This document shows, in pieces, positions 44,812 to 53,363 of a stretch of 64,000 nucleotides of DNA. Made by a program: the position numbers and the translations under genes. Source of the stretch: Cellulomonas chitinilytica (GTDB lineage Bacteria; Actinomycetota; Actinomycetes; Actinomycetales; Cellulomonadaceae); contig NZ_BONK01000014.1 in NCBI RefSeq assembly GCF_016862675.1, positions 1-64,000 of the forward strand, given 5' to 3'. Position 1 is the first letter of the stretch. Each line of letters starts with the position of its first letter. The notes beneath the pieces are model-generated. The model worked only from the letters and a program-made list of their open reading frames with translations. It ran no database searches and was not told the DNA's origin.

Positions 44812-46203
44812 TCACTTGGCGCTGTCGATGGCCGACTGGCCGGCCGCGTTCGCGTCCTCGAGCAGCTGGTCGATGTCCGCGCCCTCGTCGGAGATGACGG
44901 CCTGGACCACCGGGAAGAGCTGCGCGTACAGGTCCTGGACCGACGCCGAGGCCTCGGGCACCAGGTTCTGCGTGAACATCACGTCCGTGTAGCCCTTCAT
45001 GTCCGCGAGCGGCACGTTGATGTACTGCGTGATCCACTCCTGGCTCTGCTCGTAGTTGGCCTGCGAGAAGATCGGCAGCACCGGGGTGCCCACCGCCTGC
45101 GGCGGGTTCGCGGCGACCCGGGACTGGGCGTCGGCGACGGCCTGGTCCTTGTCCTGCAGCTTGCTCAGGTACCACCAGTCGATCCACTTGACCGCGGCGT
45201 CCTTCTGCGCGTCCGTGGAGTCCTTCGTGACGGCCGCCATCGTGCCGCCCGTGAGGGCGCCGCCCTCGCCCGACGTCGGGATCGCGGTGAGGCCGTAGCC
45301 CCAGTCGCTGTTCACGCCGTTCGACTCGACGAGCGAGTTGTAGACGTCGGAGCCCGACGTGTACATCGCGAGGTTGCCCGCCGCGAACTCGGTGTTGATG
45401 TCGCCCCAGCCGAGGTCGGTCCGGTCGAGGAGCGAGCCGTCCTCCCACTTGAGGTCGTGGAGCCACTGCAGGTGCTCCTTGACAGCCTTGTCGTCGAGCG
45501 TCGCGGTGTAGTTCTCGCCGTCGAACGTCTCGATGACGCCACCGCGCGAGTTCGCGCCCGCGGCGAGCTGCCAGCCGCCCGCGTTGTCGAGCGCCATCAT
45601 CGCGTAGCCCGCGACGCCGGTGGCATCGTGGATCTTCTTCGCGTCCTCGCGGACCTGGTCCCACGTCGTCGGCGGCTTGTCGGGGTCGAGGCCGGCCTGC
45701 GTGAACAGGTTCCGGTTGTAGTGCAGCGCCACCGCGTAGATGGACTTGGCCGGGACGGCGTAGATCTTGCCGTCCTCGCCGGTGCCGTTCGCGATGAGCT
45801 TCTCGTTGAACTGGTCGCCGTACGGCAGCGCCTTGACGTACGAGTCGATGTCCGCGAGCTGGCTGTTCTCGATGAGCGTCTTGCCGTCGGTCAGCGGGAT
45901 CTCGAAGACGTTCGGCAGCGTGCCACCGGCGAGCTGCGCGGTGAACGTCGACGCCTTCCAGTCGTAGTCCTCGGTCTCGATCGTGATGTCCGGGTACTTC
46001 TCCTCGAACGACGCGACGCGGTCCGCGAGCTGCTGCTTCGCGGCGTCGTCGGCCGTCGGGAGCAGGCCCGCGACCTTGATGGTGACCTTGCCGGACGCGC
46101 CGCTGGGCGAGTCGCTCGAGTCGTCGTTGCTGCTGCACGCGGCCAGGAGGCCGAGCGACAGCACGCCGGCCATGGCCAGCGCGGTGGTGCGTGAGGACCT
46201 CAT
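44812..46203 (-). CDS. Sugar ABC transporter substrate-binding lipoprotein
   Basis: Solute-binding protein family 1, 463 residues, exported and lipidated. The signal peptide ends LSLGLLAACSSNDDSS with the lipobox LAAC. The mature part opens KVTIKVAGLLPTADDAAKQQLADRVASFEEKYPDI and has GKIYAVPAKSIYAVALHYNRNLFTQAGL, as in MalE-like proteins. AAGGAG lies five bases before the ATG at 46203. The gene follows the alpha-glucosidase gene by 71 bases, so an oligosaccharide cleaved by that enzyme (maltose-, isomaltose- or trehalose-like) is the likely cargo. The sugar cannot be fixed from sequence alone. Confidence 0.87.
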   Translation of the reverse strand: MRSSRTTALAMAGVLSLGLLAACSSNDDSSDSPSGASGKVTIKVAGLLPTADDAAKQQLADRVASFEEKYPDITIETEDYDWKASTFTAQLAGGTLPNVFEIPLTDGKTLIENSQLADIDSYVKALPYGDQFNEKLIANGTGEDGKIYAVPAKSIYAVALHYNRNLFTQAGLDPDKPPTTWDQVREDAKKIHDATGVAGYAMMALDNAGGWQLAAGANSRGGVIETFDGENYTATLDDKAVKEHLQWLHDLKWEDGSLLDRTDLGWGDINTEFAAGNLAMYTSGSDVYNSLVESNGVNSDWGYGLTAIPTSGEGGALTGGTMAAVTKDSTDAQKDAAVKWIDWWYLSKLQDKDQAVADAQSRVAANPPQAVGTPVLPIFSQANYEQSQEWITQYINVPLADMKGYTDVMFTQNLVPEASASVQDLYAQLFPVVQAVISDEGADIDQLLEDANAAGQSAIDSAK

Positions 46204-46274
46204 CGTCACTCCTTCGTGAGTTGCGGCCGGACGGGGGGTCAGGCCGCTTGTTGCGGGCGGATCGGGTCGGTGGG

Positions 46275-47930
46275 TCAGGGGGCGAGCGGTCGTTCGGTGC
46301 GCAGCCACGCGGTGGTGTCGCGGGGCAGCAGGCCTGCCTCGAGCGGGTCGCTCGTGAGCAGGACGTCGAGGTGGGCTGGTAGTTCGACGGCAGACGTGCC
46401 CAGGTTGACGACGCAGACGACGTCGCCACGGGCGAACGCCAGCACGCCGTCGGGGGCGTCGACCCAGGTCAGCGACCCGTCACCGAGCGACGGCTCGGCC
46501 CGGCGGGCCGCGAGGGCGGCACGGTAGAGGTGCAGCATCGAGTGCGGGTCCGCCTCCTGGGCCTCGACCGTGAAGCCGGCCCACGCGGCGGGCTGCGGGA
46601 GCCACGGCTCCCCCGTCGCCCCGTCCGGGCTGAACCCGTACGGCGCGGCGGTCCCGGACCAGGGCAGCGGGACCCGGCAGCCGTCGCGGCCGGGGTCCAC
46701 CCCCTGGCTCCGGAAGTGCATGGGGTCCTGCAGGAGCTCGACCGGCAGGTCCTCGACCTCGGGCAGGCCGAGCTCGTCGCCCTGGTACACGTACAGCGAG
46801 CCGGGAAGCGCGGCCGTGAGCAGCGCGGCAGCACGCGCCCGACGGGCCCCGACGGCCAGGTCGGTGGGCGTGCCGAAGCGCTTGGCCGTGAACGCGAACG
46901 ACGAGTCCTCGCGGCCGTACCGGGTGACCGGGCGCGTGACGTCGTGGTTGGACAGGACCCACGTGGCCGGCGCTCCGACCGGGCCGTGCGCGGCGAGGGT
47001 CATGTCGATCGACTCGCGCAGCTGCTTGGCGTCCCACGGCCGGGCCATGAAGTCGAAGTTGAAGGCCGTGTGCATCTCGTCGGGACGCAGGTACTGCGCG
47101 AACCGCGCCTTGTCCTGCAGCCACACCTCGCCGACGAGCACCCGGGTGCCGGCGTACGAGTCGGCCACCTTGCGCCACGCGCGGTAGACGTCGTGGATCT
47201 CGTCGCGGTCGACGTGCGGGTGGTCGCCCGGGCCGGGGTTCTCCGTGTACTCGGGGAGGTCGCCGTCCTTGATGAGCAGCGCGGCCGAGTCGATGCGGAT
47301 GCCGGCGACGCCCCGGTCGAACCAGAACCGCAGCACGTCCTCGAACTCGGCGCGGACGTCGGGGTGCGACCAGTTGACGTCCGGCTGCTGCGGCGCGAAC
47401 AGGTGCAGGTACCACTCGCCGGGGGTGCCGTCGGGGTTCGTCGTCCGCGTCCACGTGCTGCCCTGGAAGTCCGACACCCACTGCGTCGGCATCAGCTCGC
47501 CGTGCTCCCCCTTGCCCGGGTGGAACCAGAACCGCTCCCGCTCGGGGCTGCCCGGACCGGCAGCCAGCGCCGCCCGGAACCAGGCGTGCTGGTCGGAGAC
47601 GTGGTTCGGGACGACGTCGATGATCGTGCGGATGCCGAGCGCGAGCGCCTCGGCGATGAGCTCCTCGGCCTCGGCGAGCGTGCCGAACGCCGGGTCGATG
47701 GCCCGGTAGTCGGCGACGTCGTACCCGCCGTCGGCGAGCGGCGACACGTACCACGGGGTCACCCAGATCGCGTCGACGCCCAGGTCGCGCAGGTACGGCA
47801 GACGGGCGCGGACGCCGGCGATGTCACCGGTGCCGTCGCCGTTCCCGTCGGCGAAGCTGCGCGGGTACACCTGGTAGATCACCGCGCCGCGCCACCACTG
47901 GGCGTCGGTCTCGGGCTGGGCCTGGGGCAC
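46275..47930 (-). CDS. GH13 alpha-glucosidase
   Basis: Cytoplasmic glycoside hydrolase of 551 residues, without signal peptide, that should cleave imported alpha-glucosides. The (beta/alpha)8 barrel starts WWRGAVIYQVYPRSFADGNGDGTGDI. The four GH13 regions are DVVPNHVS, GIRIDSAALL with nucleophile D214, LVGEVWL with acid/base E268, and LSNHDVTR with D330. The sequence resembles GH13 subfamily 30-type actinobacterial enzymes such as AglA. The GTG start at 47930 has no strong ribosome binding site. It is first in the operon with the binding protein and permeases. Promoter and operator-like elements lie at 48058-48089. Confidence 0.93.
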   Translation of the reverse strand: MPQAQPETDAQWWRGAVIYQVYPRSFADGNGDGTGDIAGVRARLPYLRDLGVDAIWVTPWYVSPLADGGYDVADYRAIDPAFGTLAEAEELIAEALALGIRTIIDVVPNHVSDQHAWFRAALAAGPGSPERERFWFHPGKGEHGELMPTQWVSDFQGSTWTRTTNPDGTPGEWYLHLFAPQQPDVNWSHPDVRAEFEDVLRFWFDRGVAGIRIDSAALLIKDGDLPEYTENPGPGDHPHVDRDEIHDVYRAWRKVADSYAGTRVLVGEVWLQDKARFAQYLRPDEMHTAFNFDFMARPWDAKQLRESIDMTLAAHGPVGAPATWVLSNHDVTRPVTRYGREDSSFAFTAKRFGTPTDLAVGARRARAAALLTAALPGSLYVYQGDELGLPEVEDLPVELLQDPMHFRSQGVDPGRDGCRVPLPWSGTAAPYGFSPDGATGEPWLPQPAAWAGFTVEAQEADPHSMLHLYRAALAARRAEPSLGDGSLTWVDAPDGVLAFARGDVVCVVNLGTSAVELPAHLDVLLTSDPLEAGLLPRDTTAWLRTERPLAP

Positions 47931-48057
47931 GCGGTCTCTCGTCTCTCGTGGGCTCCGACGGCGTCGTCGGGGCCGGTGCTCGGCTGCGCGTCCGCTGCCT
48001 CGTCCGCGTGCGGCCCGTCGTCGGGCCGTGGGCGTCGCTGCGTCGTCCGCGTGTGGC

Positions 48058-48074
48058 CGAGACTAAAGGTCTCG
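48058..48074. promoter_or_regulatory. Palindrome over the alpha-glucosidase -10
   Basis: CGAGAC and GTCTCG flank TAAAG, forming a 17-base inverted repeat that covers the predicted -10. A repressor bound here would block the promoter. It does not resemble the TGCAAGC palindrome before the LacI gene, so the binding protein is uncertain. Confidence 0.45.
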
Positions 48075-48089
48075 ACTGAAAGCACGCAA
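48062..48089 (-). promoter_or_regulatory. Promoter for the alpha-glucosidase operon
   Basis: On the minus strand TTGCGT (48089-48084) and TTTAGT (48067-48062) are separated by 16 bases, fitting a sigma-70-like promoter. The predicted start is near 48055. Confidence 0.5.
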
Positions 48090-48306
48090 GAACACGACAG
48101 GACAGTTATCGAAGCGTGACCTCAGCGCGGTCGAACCAGTGCGCGAGCCGTCGTCCGCTGGCGTGACGGGGGCCACATCGACGCCGGAGCGCGGCCCGTA
48201 CGGTCGCCAAGGCGTCGCCGGGGTCGGGCGCGCGCGCCGGCCGTGGCGAGAGAGGTGTGCCGTGCGCGTGCCTCGGCCGTGGCGAGCGGCGTCGGCCGGG
48301 CGCGGG

Positions 48307-48333
48307 CCGGCCGCCGCGAGCGGTGGCGGCCGG
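48307..48333 (-). terminator. Stem-loop after the LacI regulator gene
   Basis: CCGGCCGCC at 48307-48315 pairs with GGCGGCCGG at 48325-48333, nine perfect pairs with a nine-base loop, starting nine bases beyond the stop codon. Confidence 0.6.
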
Positions 48334-48341
48334 GTGGGAGG

Positions 48342-49352
48342 TCAGGCGGTCGGCGCGGGCGCCGTCGAGCCGCGGACCACGAGCTCGGGCTCGAACAGGA
48401 GCTCCTCCTGCGGCACCGACCCGCCGTTGATCTGGCTGACCAGGAGGTCGATCGCCGCACGGCCCATGGGCTCGATCGGCTGGCGGACCGTCGTGAGCGG
48501 CGGCTCGGTGCAGTTCATGAACGCGGAGTCGTCGTAGCCCACGACGGACACGTCCTCCGGAACCCGCAGCCCGGCCCGCCGCGCAGCGCGGATCGCGCCG
48601 AGCGCGAGGGGGTCGCTCGCGCACACGATGCCCGTGACGCCCTCCTTCAGGAGGCGCGTCGCTGCGGCCTGCCCGCTCTCGAGCGAGTAGGCGGAGCGCA
48701 CGACGTGGTGGCCGCCGAGGTCGATGCCGAGACGCTCCGCGCACGCCTTCGCCGCGACGAGCTTGCGCTCCGACGGCACGTGGTCGACAGGACCGAGCAC
48801 GATGCCGAGCCGGGTGTGACCGAGCGAGGCGAGGTGGCCGATGGCCTGCTCGATGGCGACCTGGTCGTCGCACGAGACGCGCGGGAACGGCAGCTCCTCG
48901 ATCGACGCGTTGATGAGGACGACGGGCAGGTTGCGGCCGGTCAGCCGCTCGTAGTGCCCGTGGGTCGCGTCCCGCTGGGCGTAGTGCCCGCCCGCGAACA
49001 CGATGCCCGACACCTGCTGACCGAGGAGCAGCTCGACGTAGTCGGCCTCGGACACGCCGCCGGCGGTCTGGGTGCACAGCACGGGGGTGAAGCCCTGCTG
49101 CGCGAGCGCTCCCCCGACGACCTCGGCGAACGCGGGGAAGATCGGGTTCTGCAGCTCGGGCAGCACCAGTCCGACGAGCCGGGCGCGCTCGCCGCGCAGC
49201 TTGGTGGGCCGCTCGTAGCCGAGCACGTCGAGCGCGGTGAGCACGGCCTCGCGGGTCTGCTCGGAGACCCCCGGCTTGCCGTTCAGCACCCGGCTGACGG
49301 TCGCCTCCGAGACACCGACCTTGCGCGCTACCTCTGCGAGTCGCCGTGACAT
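48342..49352 (-). CDS. LacI family regulator of the alpha-glucoside operon
   Basis: DNA-binding regulator of 336 residues. The helix-turn-helix is RLAEVARKVGVSEATVSRVLNGKPGVSEQTREAVL and the effector domain runs to QEELLFEPELVVRG. Its ATG has a TAGACT -10 seven bases upstream and no ribosome binding site, suggesting leaderless mRNA. A 15-base palindrome lies 11 bases further upstream and is a candidate self-operator. It stands directly upstream of the alpha-glucosidase/importer operon on the same strand, so it is the probable regulator. The effector is likely a maltose-like sugar, by inference. Confidence 0.9.
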   Translation of the reverse strand: MSRRLAEVARKVGVSEATVSRVLNGKPGVSEQTREAVLTALDVLGYERPTKLRGERARLVGLVLPELQNPIFPAFAEVVGGALAQQGFTPVLCTQTAGGVSEADYVELLLGQQVSGIVFAGGHYAQRDATHGHYERLTGRNLPVVLINASIEELPFPRVSCDDQVAIEQAIGHLASLGHTRLGIVLGPVDHVPSERKLVAAKACAERLGIDLGGHHVVRSAYSLESGQAAATRLLKEGVTGIVCASDPLALGAIRAARRAGLRVPEDVSVVGYDDSAFMNCTEPPLTTVRQPIEPMGRAAIDLLVSQINGGSVPQEELLFEPELVVRGSTAPAPTA

Positions 49353-49359
49353 GCAGCGA

Positions 49360-49365
49360 AGTCTA
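49360..49365 (-). promoter_or_regulatory. -10 element, probable leaderless start for LacI regulator
   Basis: Minus-strand TAGACT is followed by seven bases and the ATG at 49352. Confidence 0.5.
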
Positions 49366-49376
49366 CGTCCCCATGT

Positions 49377-49404
49377 TGCAAGCCGCTTGCATTCCCTTGC
49401 AAGC
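49377..49404. promoter_or_regulatory. LacI-type operator plus repeated half site
   Basis: TGCAAGC-C-GCTTGCA (49377-49391) is a perfect inverted repeat around one base. The half site TTGCAAGC at 49376-49383 recurs at 49397-49404, 21 bases away. The position just upstream of the -10 fits autoregulation of the LacI gene. Confidence 0.6.
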
Positions 49405-49554
49405 CGCGGACGGCATGTCGAGGCACTCACCTGGACGGGCGACGGCACCCCCCTGGACATGCGGCCAGGACCGCACGCTCCTACCGTCGTCCCAGGCGGA
49501 CCCCGACCCGCCGTGCCGCCCGCGCCCCCGACGCGCCGACCACCCGAGGACACC

Positions 49555-50493
49555 GTGCCGCTGACCGACGACCCGGCGCCGGGCGCCGCCGTGCTCGGCC
49601 GGCGCTACCGGCTCGGCGGCCCGCTGGGCCGCGGCGGCTCGGGAGACGTGCTCGTCGCGACCGACGGTCGGCTCGACCGCCGCGTCGCCGTGAAGATCTT
49701 CACGCTCGCCGCCGCGTCCCCCGACGAGATCCGACGCTACGCGCACGAGGCACGGATCCTGTCCGGGCTCGCCCACCCGAACCTCGTCGCCCTGCTCGAC
49801 GTCGGAGCCGACGTCCTCGACGGGGTCGGCCCCGTGGCCTTCCTCGTCATGGAGCTCGTGGAGGGACGCACCCTGCGCGACACGATCTCCGACGGGCCGC
49901 TGGCACCGGCCCTGACGGCGGACGTCGGCCGGCAGCTCGCGGTGGCGCTCGGCCACGCGCACGCCGCCGGGGTGACCCACCGGGACGTGAAGCCCTCGAA
50001 CGTGCTGGTGGCGTCCACGGCGGCACCCACCGGTCGCGGCGACGCGCCGTGGCTCCCCGTCGTGCTCGCCGACTTCGGCATCGCGTCCGCCACGACCGCC
50101 GCGACGGGCGGCGCGGCGGGCGGCAGGTTAGGCGACGGGGCGAACGGCGCAGTACGCCGTGCGGTCCGCTCGACGGGATCGACCTCCGGGACCGCCGGCT
50201 ACCAGAGCCCCGAGCAGGCGCTGGGCCGCGAGGCGGGACCGGCGAGCGACGTGTACTCGCTCGGCCTGGTGCTCCTGGAGTGCCTCACGGGCGAGCGCGC
50301 GTACCCGGGAGACGCGCTGACGAGCTCGCTGGCCCGGCTGCTCCACCCCGCGACGATCCCGCCCGAGCTCGGCCCGGAGTGGGTCCGGCTGCTCGGCGCG
50401 ATGACGGAGCAGGACCCGGCCCGCCGGCCCGCGACGGCGGCCGTGGCGGCCGAGCTCCGGGCGCTGCGGCACGTGGCACCGCGCGTCTCCTGA
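49555..50493 (+). CDS. Soluble Ser/Thr protein kinase (Hanks type)
   Basis: Eukaryotic-like kinase of 312 residues consisting of the catalytic domain alone. The P-loop is LGRGGSGDV, the ATP-anchoring Lys is in VAVKIF, the catalytic loop is HRDVKPSNV and the metal-binding motif is DFGIAS. An insertion of Gly/Ala/Arg residues lies in the activation segment before TSGTAGYQSPEQA. There is no transmembrane helix or PASTA tail, unlike PknB. GAGGA lies four bases before the GTG. It is divergent from the LacI gene and its substrates are unknown. Confidence 0.9.
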   Translation: MPLTDDPAPGAAVLGRRYRLGGPLGRGGSGDVLVATDGRLDRRVAVKIFTLAAASPDEIRRYAHEARILSGLAHPNLVALLDVGADVLDGVGPVAFLVMELVEGRTLRDTISDGPLAPALTADVGRQLAVALGHAHAAGVTHRDVKPSNVLVASTAAPTGRGDAPWLPVVLADFGIASATTAATGGAAGGRLGDGANGAVRRAVRSTGSTSGTAGYQSPEQALGREAGPASDVYSLGLVLLECLTGERAYPGDALTSSLARLLHPATIPPELGPEWVRLLGAMTEQDPARRPATAAVAAELRALRHVAPRVS

Positions 50494-50526
50494 GGGCGCC
50501 CGAGGCCTGACGGCCAGGCGTTTACG

Positions 50527-50588
50527 GCCGCCAGGCGCGCCCTGCCGTCAGGCGCGCCGTGCCGTCAGGCGTGCGGGGCCGTCAGGCG
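50527..50588. repeat. Four 17-bp tandem repeats between convergent genes
   Basis: GCCGCCAGGCG at 50527 and GCCGTCAGGCG at 50544, 50561 and 50578 recur with a period of exactly 17 bases. The inverted form GCCTGACGGC occurs at 50505-50514, so it can pair with any of the copies. The last copy contains the stop codon of the flavodoxin gene. The array may act as a multi-choice terminator. Confidence 0.8.
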
Positions 50589-51079
50589 TGCGCGGGGGTC
50601 AGCGCGTCCGCGACCTCTTCCGCCCACGCGGCCACGGCCGCCATGTCGCGGTGGTCGCCGTCACGGGCGCGCGCGCCGGCGATGACCGCACGCTCGGTGA
50701 ACGACAGGACGCTGCGGTCGAGACGCCCACGGAAGCTGCGATGTCCCCGGGCGCCGATCCGCTCGGCGAGGTCGCGCGTCTCGTGCGGCGAGTTCGCCGC
50801 GGCGGCCGGCTGGGTCGCGAGGCCGGAGGACAGCAGCCAGACGGGCCGCTCGGCGAGCTCGTCGGCGAGCCGGTCCGCGAGGTCGCGGGCGGCGGGCAGC
50901 CAGTGGGCCGTGTAGACCGCGGAGCCCAGCACGACGGCGTCGACGCCGTCGAGCGTCGCGACGTCGTCGGGCTCGCGCATGGTCACCTCGTGACCTCGCT
51001 GCCGCAGGACGTCGGAGACGGCCTCGCCGATCCCCCAGGTGCCCCCGTGCCGAGATGCGATCGTGACGAGCACGCGCAT
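50582..51079 (-). CDS. Flavodoxin domain protein
   Basis: A 165-residue protein with a flavodoxin-like fold. The FMN phosphate loop region is VTIASRHGGTWGIGEAVSDVL, and DAVVLGSAVYTAHWLPAARDL and PVWLLSSGLA follow as in the menaquinone-dependent protoporphyrinogen oxidase (HemG)-like group. No haem gene is adjacent, and this organism is expected to use the coproporphyrin route, so I do not call it HemG. It lies downstream of the MarR gene on the same strand, 107 bases away, and may be under its control. Confidence 0.82.
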   Translation of the reverse strand: MRVLVTIASRHGGTWGIGEAVSDVLRQRGHEVTMREPDDVATLDGVDAVVLGSAVYTAHWLPAARDLADRLADELAERPVWLLSSGLATQPAAAANSPHETRDLAERIGARGHRSFRGRLDRSVLSFTERAVIAGARARDGDHRDMAAVAAWAEEVADALTPAHA

Positions 51080-51186
51080 GGAACCTCGCTCCCCTCTGTG
51101 CTGATGGCCGCCCGACGGGCGAGCGGCGACTCATCCATGGTCCGGGACAGACCGGACGAACGGATGGGCCGGAGGTCCTGACGTGC

Positions 51187-51660
51187 TCAGGACGGGTCGG
51201 GGATGGCGGCCTGAGCGGCGCGCAGCTTGTCCGTGAGGGCCTGCAGGGTCGCGAGCTCGTCGGCGTCGAGCGCCCCGCCGACGAGGCGTCGGATGGAGCG
51301 GACGTGCCGCCGGCCGATCTCCCGCTGCATCCGCGCGCCCTCGTCGGTGAGCGTCACCGCGACGCCACGGGCGTCGTCGGGCACCGGTCCCCGGGTGACG
51401 AGGCCGTCGGCCTCGAGCCGTTCGACGAGGCGGGACAGGCTGGGCTGCGTCAGGAGCGACCCCTCGCCGAGCTCCTTGAGCCGGGCGGACCGGCCGGGGC
51501 AGCGGGACAGGGTGAACAGCACGTCGTACTCGCGGATGGACAGGGGCCCCCAGACGTCGTCGCGCTGGAAGCGCCGCATCAGGGCCACCTGGGCGCGGAA
51601 CAGCGACTCCCACGCCTCGGCCGCCGCGCGCGTGCCGGCGAGCTCGTGCCCCTGCGTCAT
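51187..51660 (-). CDS. MarR family transcriptional regulator
   Basis: Winged-helix regulator of 157 residues. [26 protein letters not shown] leads into the DNA-binding part [50 protein letters not shown], the standard MarR pattern with the wing Asp-Arg. The ATG at 51660 was chosen because GGAGGAG lies six bases upstream; a further ATG at 51684 has no such site. It is divergent from the xylanase gene and upstream of the flavodoxin gene. Either could be its target. The ligand is unknown. Confidence 0.89.
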   Translation of the reverse strand: MTQGHELAGTRAAAEAWESLFRAQVALMRRFQRDDVWGPLSIREYDVLFTLSRCPGRSARLKELGEGSLLTQPSLSRLVERLEADGLVTRGPVPDDARGVAVTLTDEGARMQREIGRRHVRSIRRLVGGALDADELATLQALTDKLRAAQAAIPDPS

Positions 51661-51736
51661 CTGCAGCTCCTCCGTCAGGTCCATGCGTTCGCAACAACAT
51701 CCCGGCCCGGCGCATCCTTCCCGGACCCATAACTAT

Positions 51737-51771
51737 CGAAAGTTCCGAGGGCAATCGCCCGAAATGTTTCA
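51737..51771. promoter_or_regulatory. Paired CGAAA/TTTC elements upstream of the xylanase
   Basis: CGAAAGTTCCG (51737-51747) is one base from the palindrome CGAAAGTTTCG. CGAAATGTTTCA (51760-51771) is a second near-palindrome about 23 bases on. Similar CGAAANTTTCG sites lie before streptomycete xylanase genes and bind LacI-type xylose/xylan regulators. They lie 70-100 bases before the xylanase ATG. Confidence 0.5.
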
Positions 51772-51839
51772 GTACCTCGCGCACCCCCGTCACGGATGAC
51801 CACTCTTCGTTCGGCACTGGCTCGACGAGGAGGAAAACC

Positions 51840-53327
51840 ATGGCCCCGACACAACCGCACGCCCGGCCCAAGGCCCGGACGCGGACCGCACTGCGCACGA
51901 CGATCTGCGCCGCCGCCGCGACCCTGGTGGTGGGCGCCGCGCTGGTCGTCACCCCGGCGCAGGCCGCGAGCACCCTGAAGGACTACGGCAACGCCGCCGG
52001 CAAGGACATCGGCTTCGCGCTCAGCCCCGACAAGCTCTCGGAGTCCGGCTACAAGTCGATCGCGGACAGCGAGTTCTCGCTGGTCGTGCCCGAGAACGGC
52101 ATGAAGTGGGACGCCACGGAGTCGTCGCAGAACAACTTCACCTACGGCACCGGCGACCAGGTCGCGAGCTACGCCGCGACGAGCGGCAAGAAGCTGTACG
52201 GGCACACCCTGGTGTGGCACTCGCAGCTCCCCGGCTGGGTATCCGGCCTGTCGGCCACCGCCATGGAGGCCGCGATGAAGAACCACATCACCAACGTCGC
52301 GACGCACTACGCCGGCAAGGTCTTCGCCTGGGACGTCGTCAACGAGGCCTTCTCCGACAGCGGCACGCGCCGCTCGGAGTCCCCGTTCCAGCAGAAGCTC
52401 GGTGACGGCTACATCGAGACCGCGTTCAAGACGGCGAAGGCGGCCGACCCCAACGCGAAGCTCTGCATCAACGACTACAACATCGAGGGCGTCAACGCGA
52501 AGAGCACCGCGGTCTACAACCTCGTCAAGGACTTCAAGGCCCGCGGCGTCCCGATCGACTGCGTCGGCTTCCAGTCGCACCTCATCGTCGGCCAGGTCCC
52601 CGGCGACTTCCAGACGAACCTGCAGCGGTTCGCCGACCTCGGGGTCGACGTCCGCATCACCGAGCTCGACATCCGCATGCAGACGCCGTCGGACGCGACC
52701 AAGCTCGCCAACCAGGCCGCCGACTACAAGAAGGTCTTCCAGGCCTGCAACAACGTCACGCGCTGCAAGGGCGTGACGATCTGGGGCATCACCGACAAGT
52801 ACTCGTGGGTCCCCGACACGTTCTCCGGCCAGGGTGCGGCGCTCGTGTGGGACAACAACTACGCCAAGAAGCCGGCGTACGACGGCATCGTGTCGGCGTT
52901 CAGCGGCGTGACGCCCACGCCGACCCCGACGACGCCGACCCCCACGCCCACCACGCCGACGCCGACCCCCACGACGCCGACCCCGACGCCGACGCCCACC
53001 CAGACCCAGGGGCCGGCCGGCTGCCAGGTCACGTACAGCGTCAACCAGTGGAACACCGGCTTCACGGCCAACGTGACGATCAAGAACACCTCGTCCGCGG
53101 CGATCAACGGCTGGACGCTGAAGTTCTCGTTCCCGTCCGGGCAGACGATCACGCAGGCGTGGTCGTCCAAGGCGAGCCAGTCCGGCTCCGCCGTGACGAT
53201 CACCAACGAGTCGTGGAACGGCTCGCTCCCGGCCGGTGGCAGCGCGCAGATCGGCTTCAACGGCTCGCACACGGGCACGAACACGGCTCCGTCGTCGTTC
53301 ACGCTCAACGGCACCACCTGCTCCTGA
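51840..53327 (+). CDS. cex: Secreted GH10 xylanase/exoglucanase with CBM2 (Cex-like)
   Basis: Extracellular beta-1,4-glycanase of 495 residues acting on xylan and aryl-cellobiosides. A 42-residue signal peptide ends VVTPAQA. The GH10 barrel follows, with acid/base E169 in WDVVNEAF and nucleophile E275 in ITELDIRM. Subtracting 42 gives E127 and E233, the known numbers of C. fimi Cex. A linker of Pro-Thr repeats (about residues 358-390) leads to a CBM2 of about 105 residues bounded by two cysteines and with exposed Trp ([22 protein letters not shown]). AGGAGG lies six bases before the ATG. A strong terminator follows. Sequence match to Cex is judged from memory. Confidence 0.96.
   Translation: MAPTQPHARPKARTRTALRTTICAAAATLVVGAALVVTPAQAASTLKDYGNAAGKDIGFALSPDKLSESGYKSIADSEFSLVVPENGMKWDATESSQNNFTYGTGDQVASYAATSGKKLYGHTLVWHSQLPGWVSGLSATAMEAAMKNHITNVATHYAGKVFAWDVVNEAFSDSGTRRSESPFQQKLGDGYIETAFKTAKAADPNAKLCINDYNIEGVNAKSTAVYNLVKDFKARGVPIDCVGFQSHLIVGQVPGDFQTNLQRFADLGVDVRITELDIRMQTPSDATKLANQAADYKKVFQACNNVTRCKGVTIWGITDKYSWVPDTFSGQGAALVWDNNYAKKPAYDGIVSAFSGVTPTPTPTTPTPTPTTPTPTPTTPTPTPTPTQTQGPAGCQVTYSVNQWNTGFTANVTIKNTSSAAINGWTLKFSFPSGQTITQAWSSKASQSGSAVTITNESWNGSLPAGGSAQIGFNGSHTGTNTAPSSFTLNGTTCS
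52911..53009 (+). repeat. Pro-Thr linker repeat in the xylanase
   Basis: Repeated ACGCCG/ACCCCC-type hexamers encode (PT)n with TT breaks, separating the catalytic domain from CBM2. Such linkers are commonly glycosylated in Cellulomonas enzymes. Confidence 0.9.
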
Positions 53328-53363
53328 CGACGGGCGTCCCTGACGGGGCGTGACGTCGACCGG

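Larger units (their letters stand above)
47931..48341. other. Intergenic region between LacI regulator and alpha-glucosidase
   Basis: This 411-base gap holds, reading on the minus strand, the stem-loop after the LacI gene (48307-48333), two direct copies of a 12-mer at 48239-48250 and 48275-48286 (CTCGCCACGGCC, 36 bases apart), the alpha-glucosidase promoter with a palindrome over its -10 (48058-48089), and a leader of about 125 bases rich in GC. No credible small gene was found. Confidence 0.65.

Noticed and set aside
46480..47754. Long frame on the same strand as the alpha-glucosidase but in another phase
   Set aside because: It is an Arg-rich shadow of the GH13 gene with no motif of its own.
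50582..51079. Calling the flavodoxin gene hemG
   Set aside because: The fold matches only in general. hemH and hemQ point to the coproporphyrin route, which uses HemY, and no haem gene is adjacent.
51661..51684. Upstream ATG for the MarR gene
   Set aside because: No ribosome binding site precedes it, while GGAGGAG stands six bases before the ATG at 51660.
52911..53009. Short-period repeat considered as a CRISPR array or microsatellite element
   Set aside because: It is in frame and codes for the Pro-Thr linker of the xylanase. There are no spacers.
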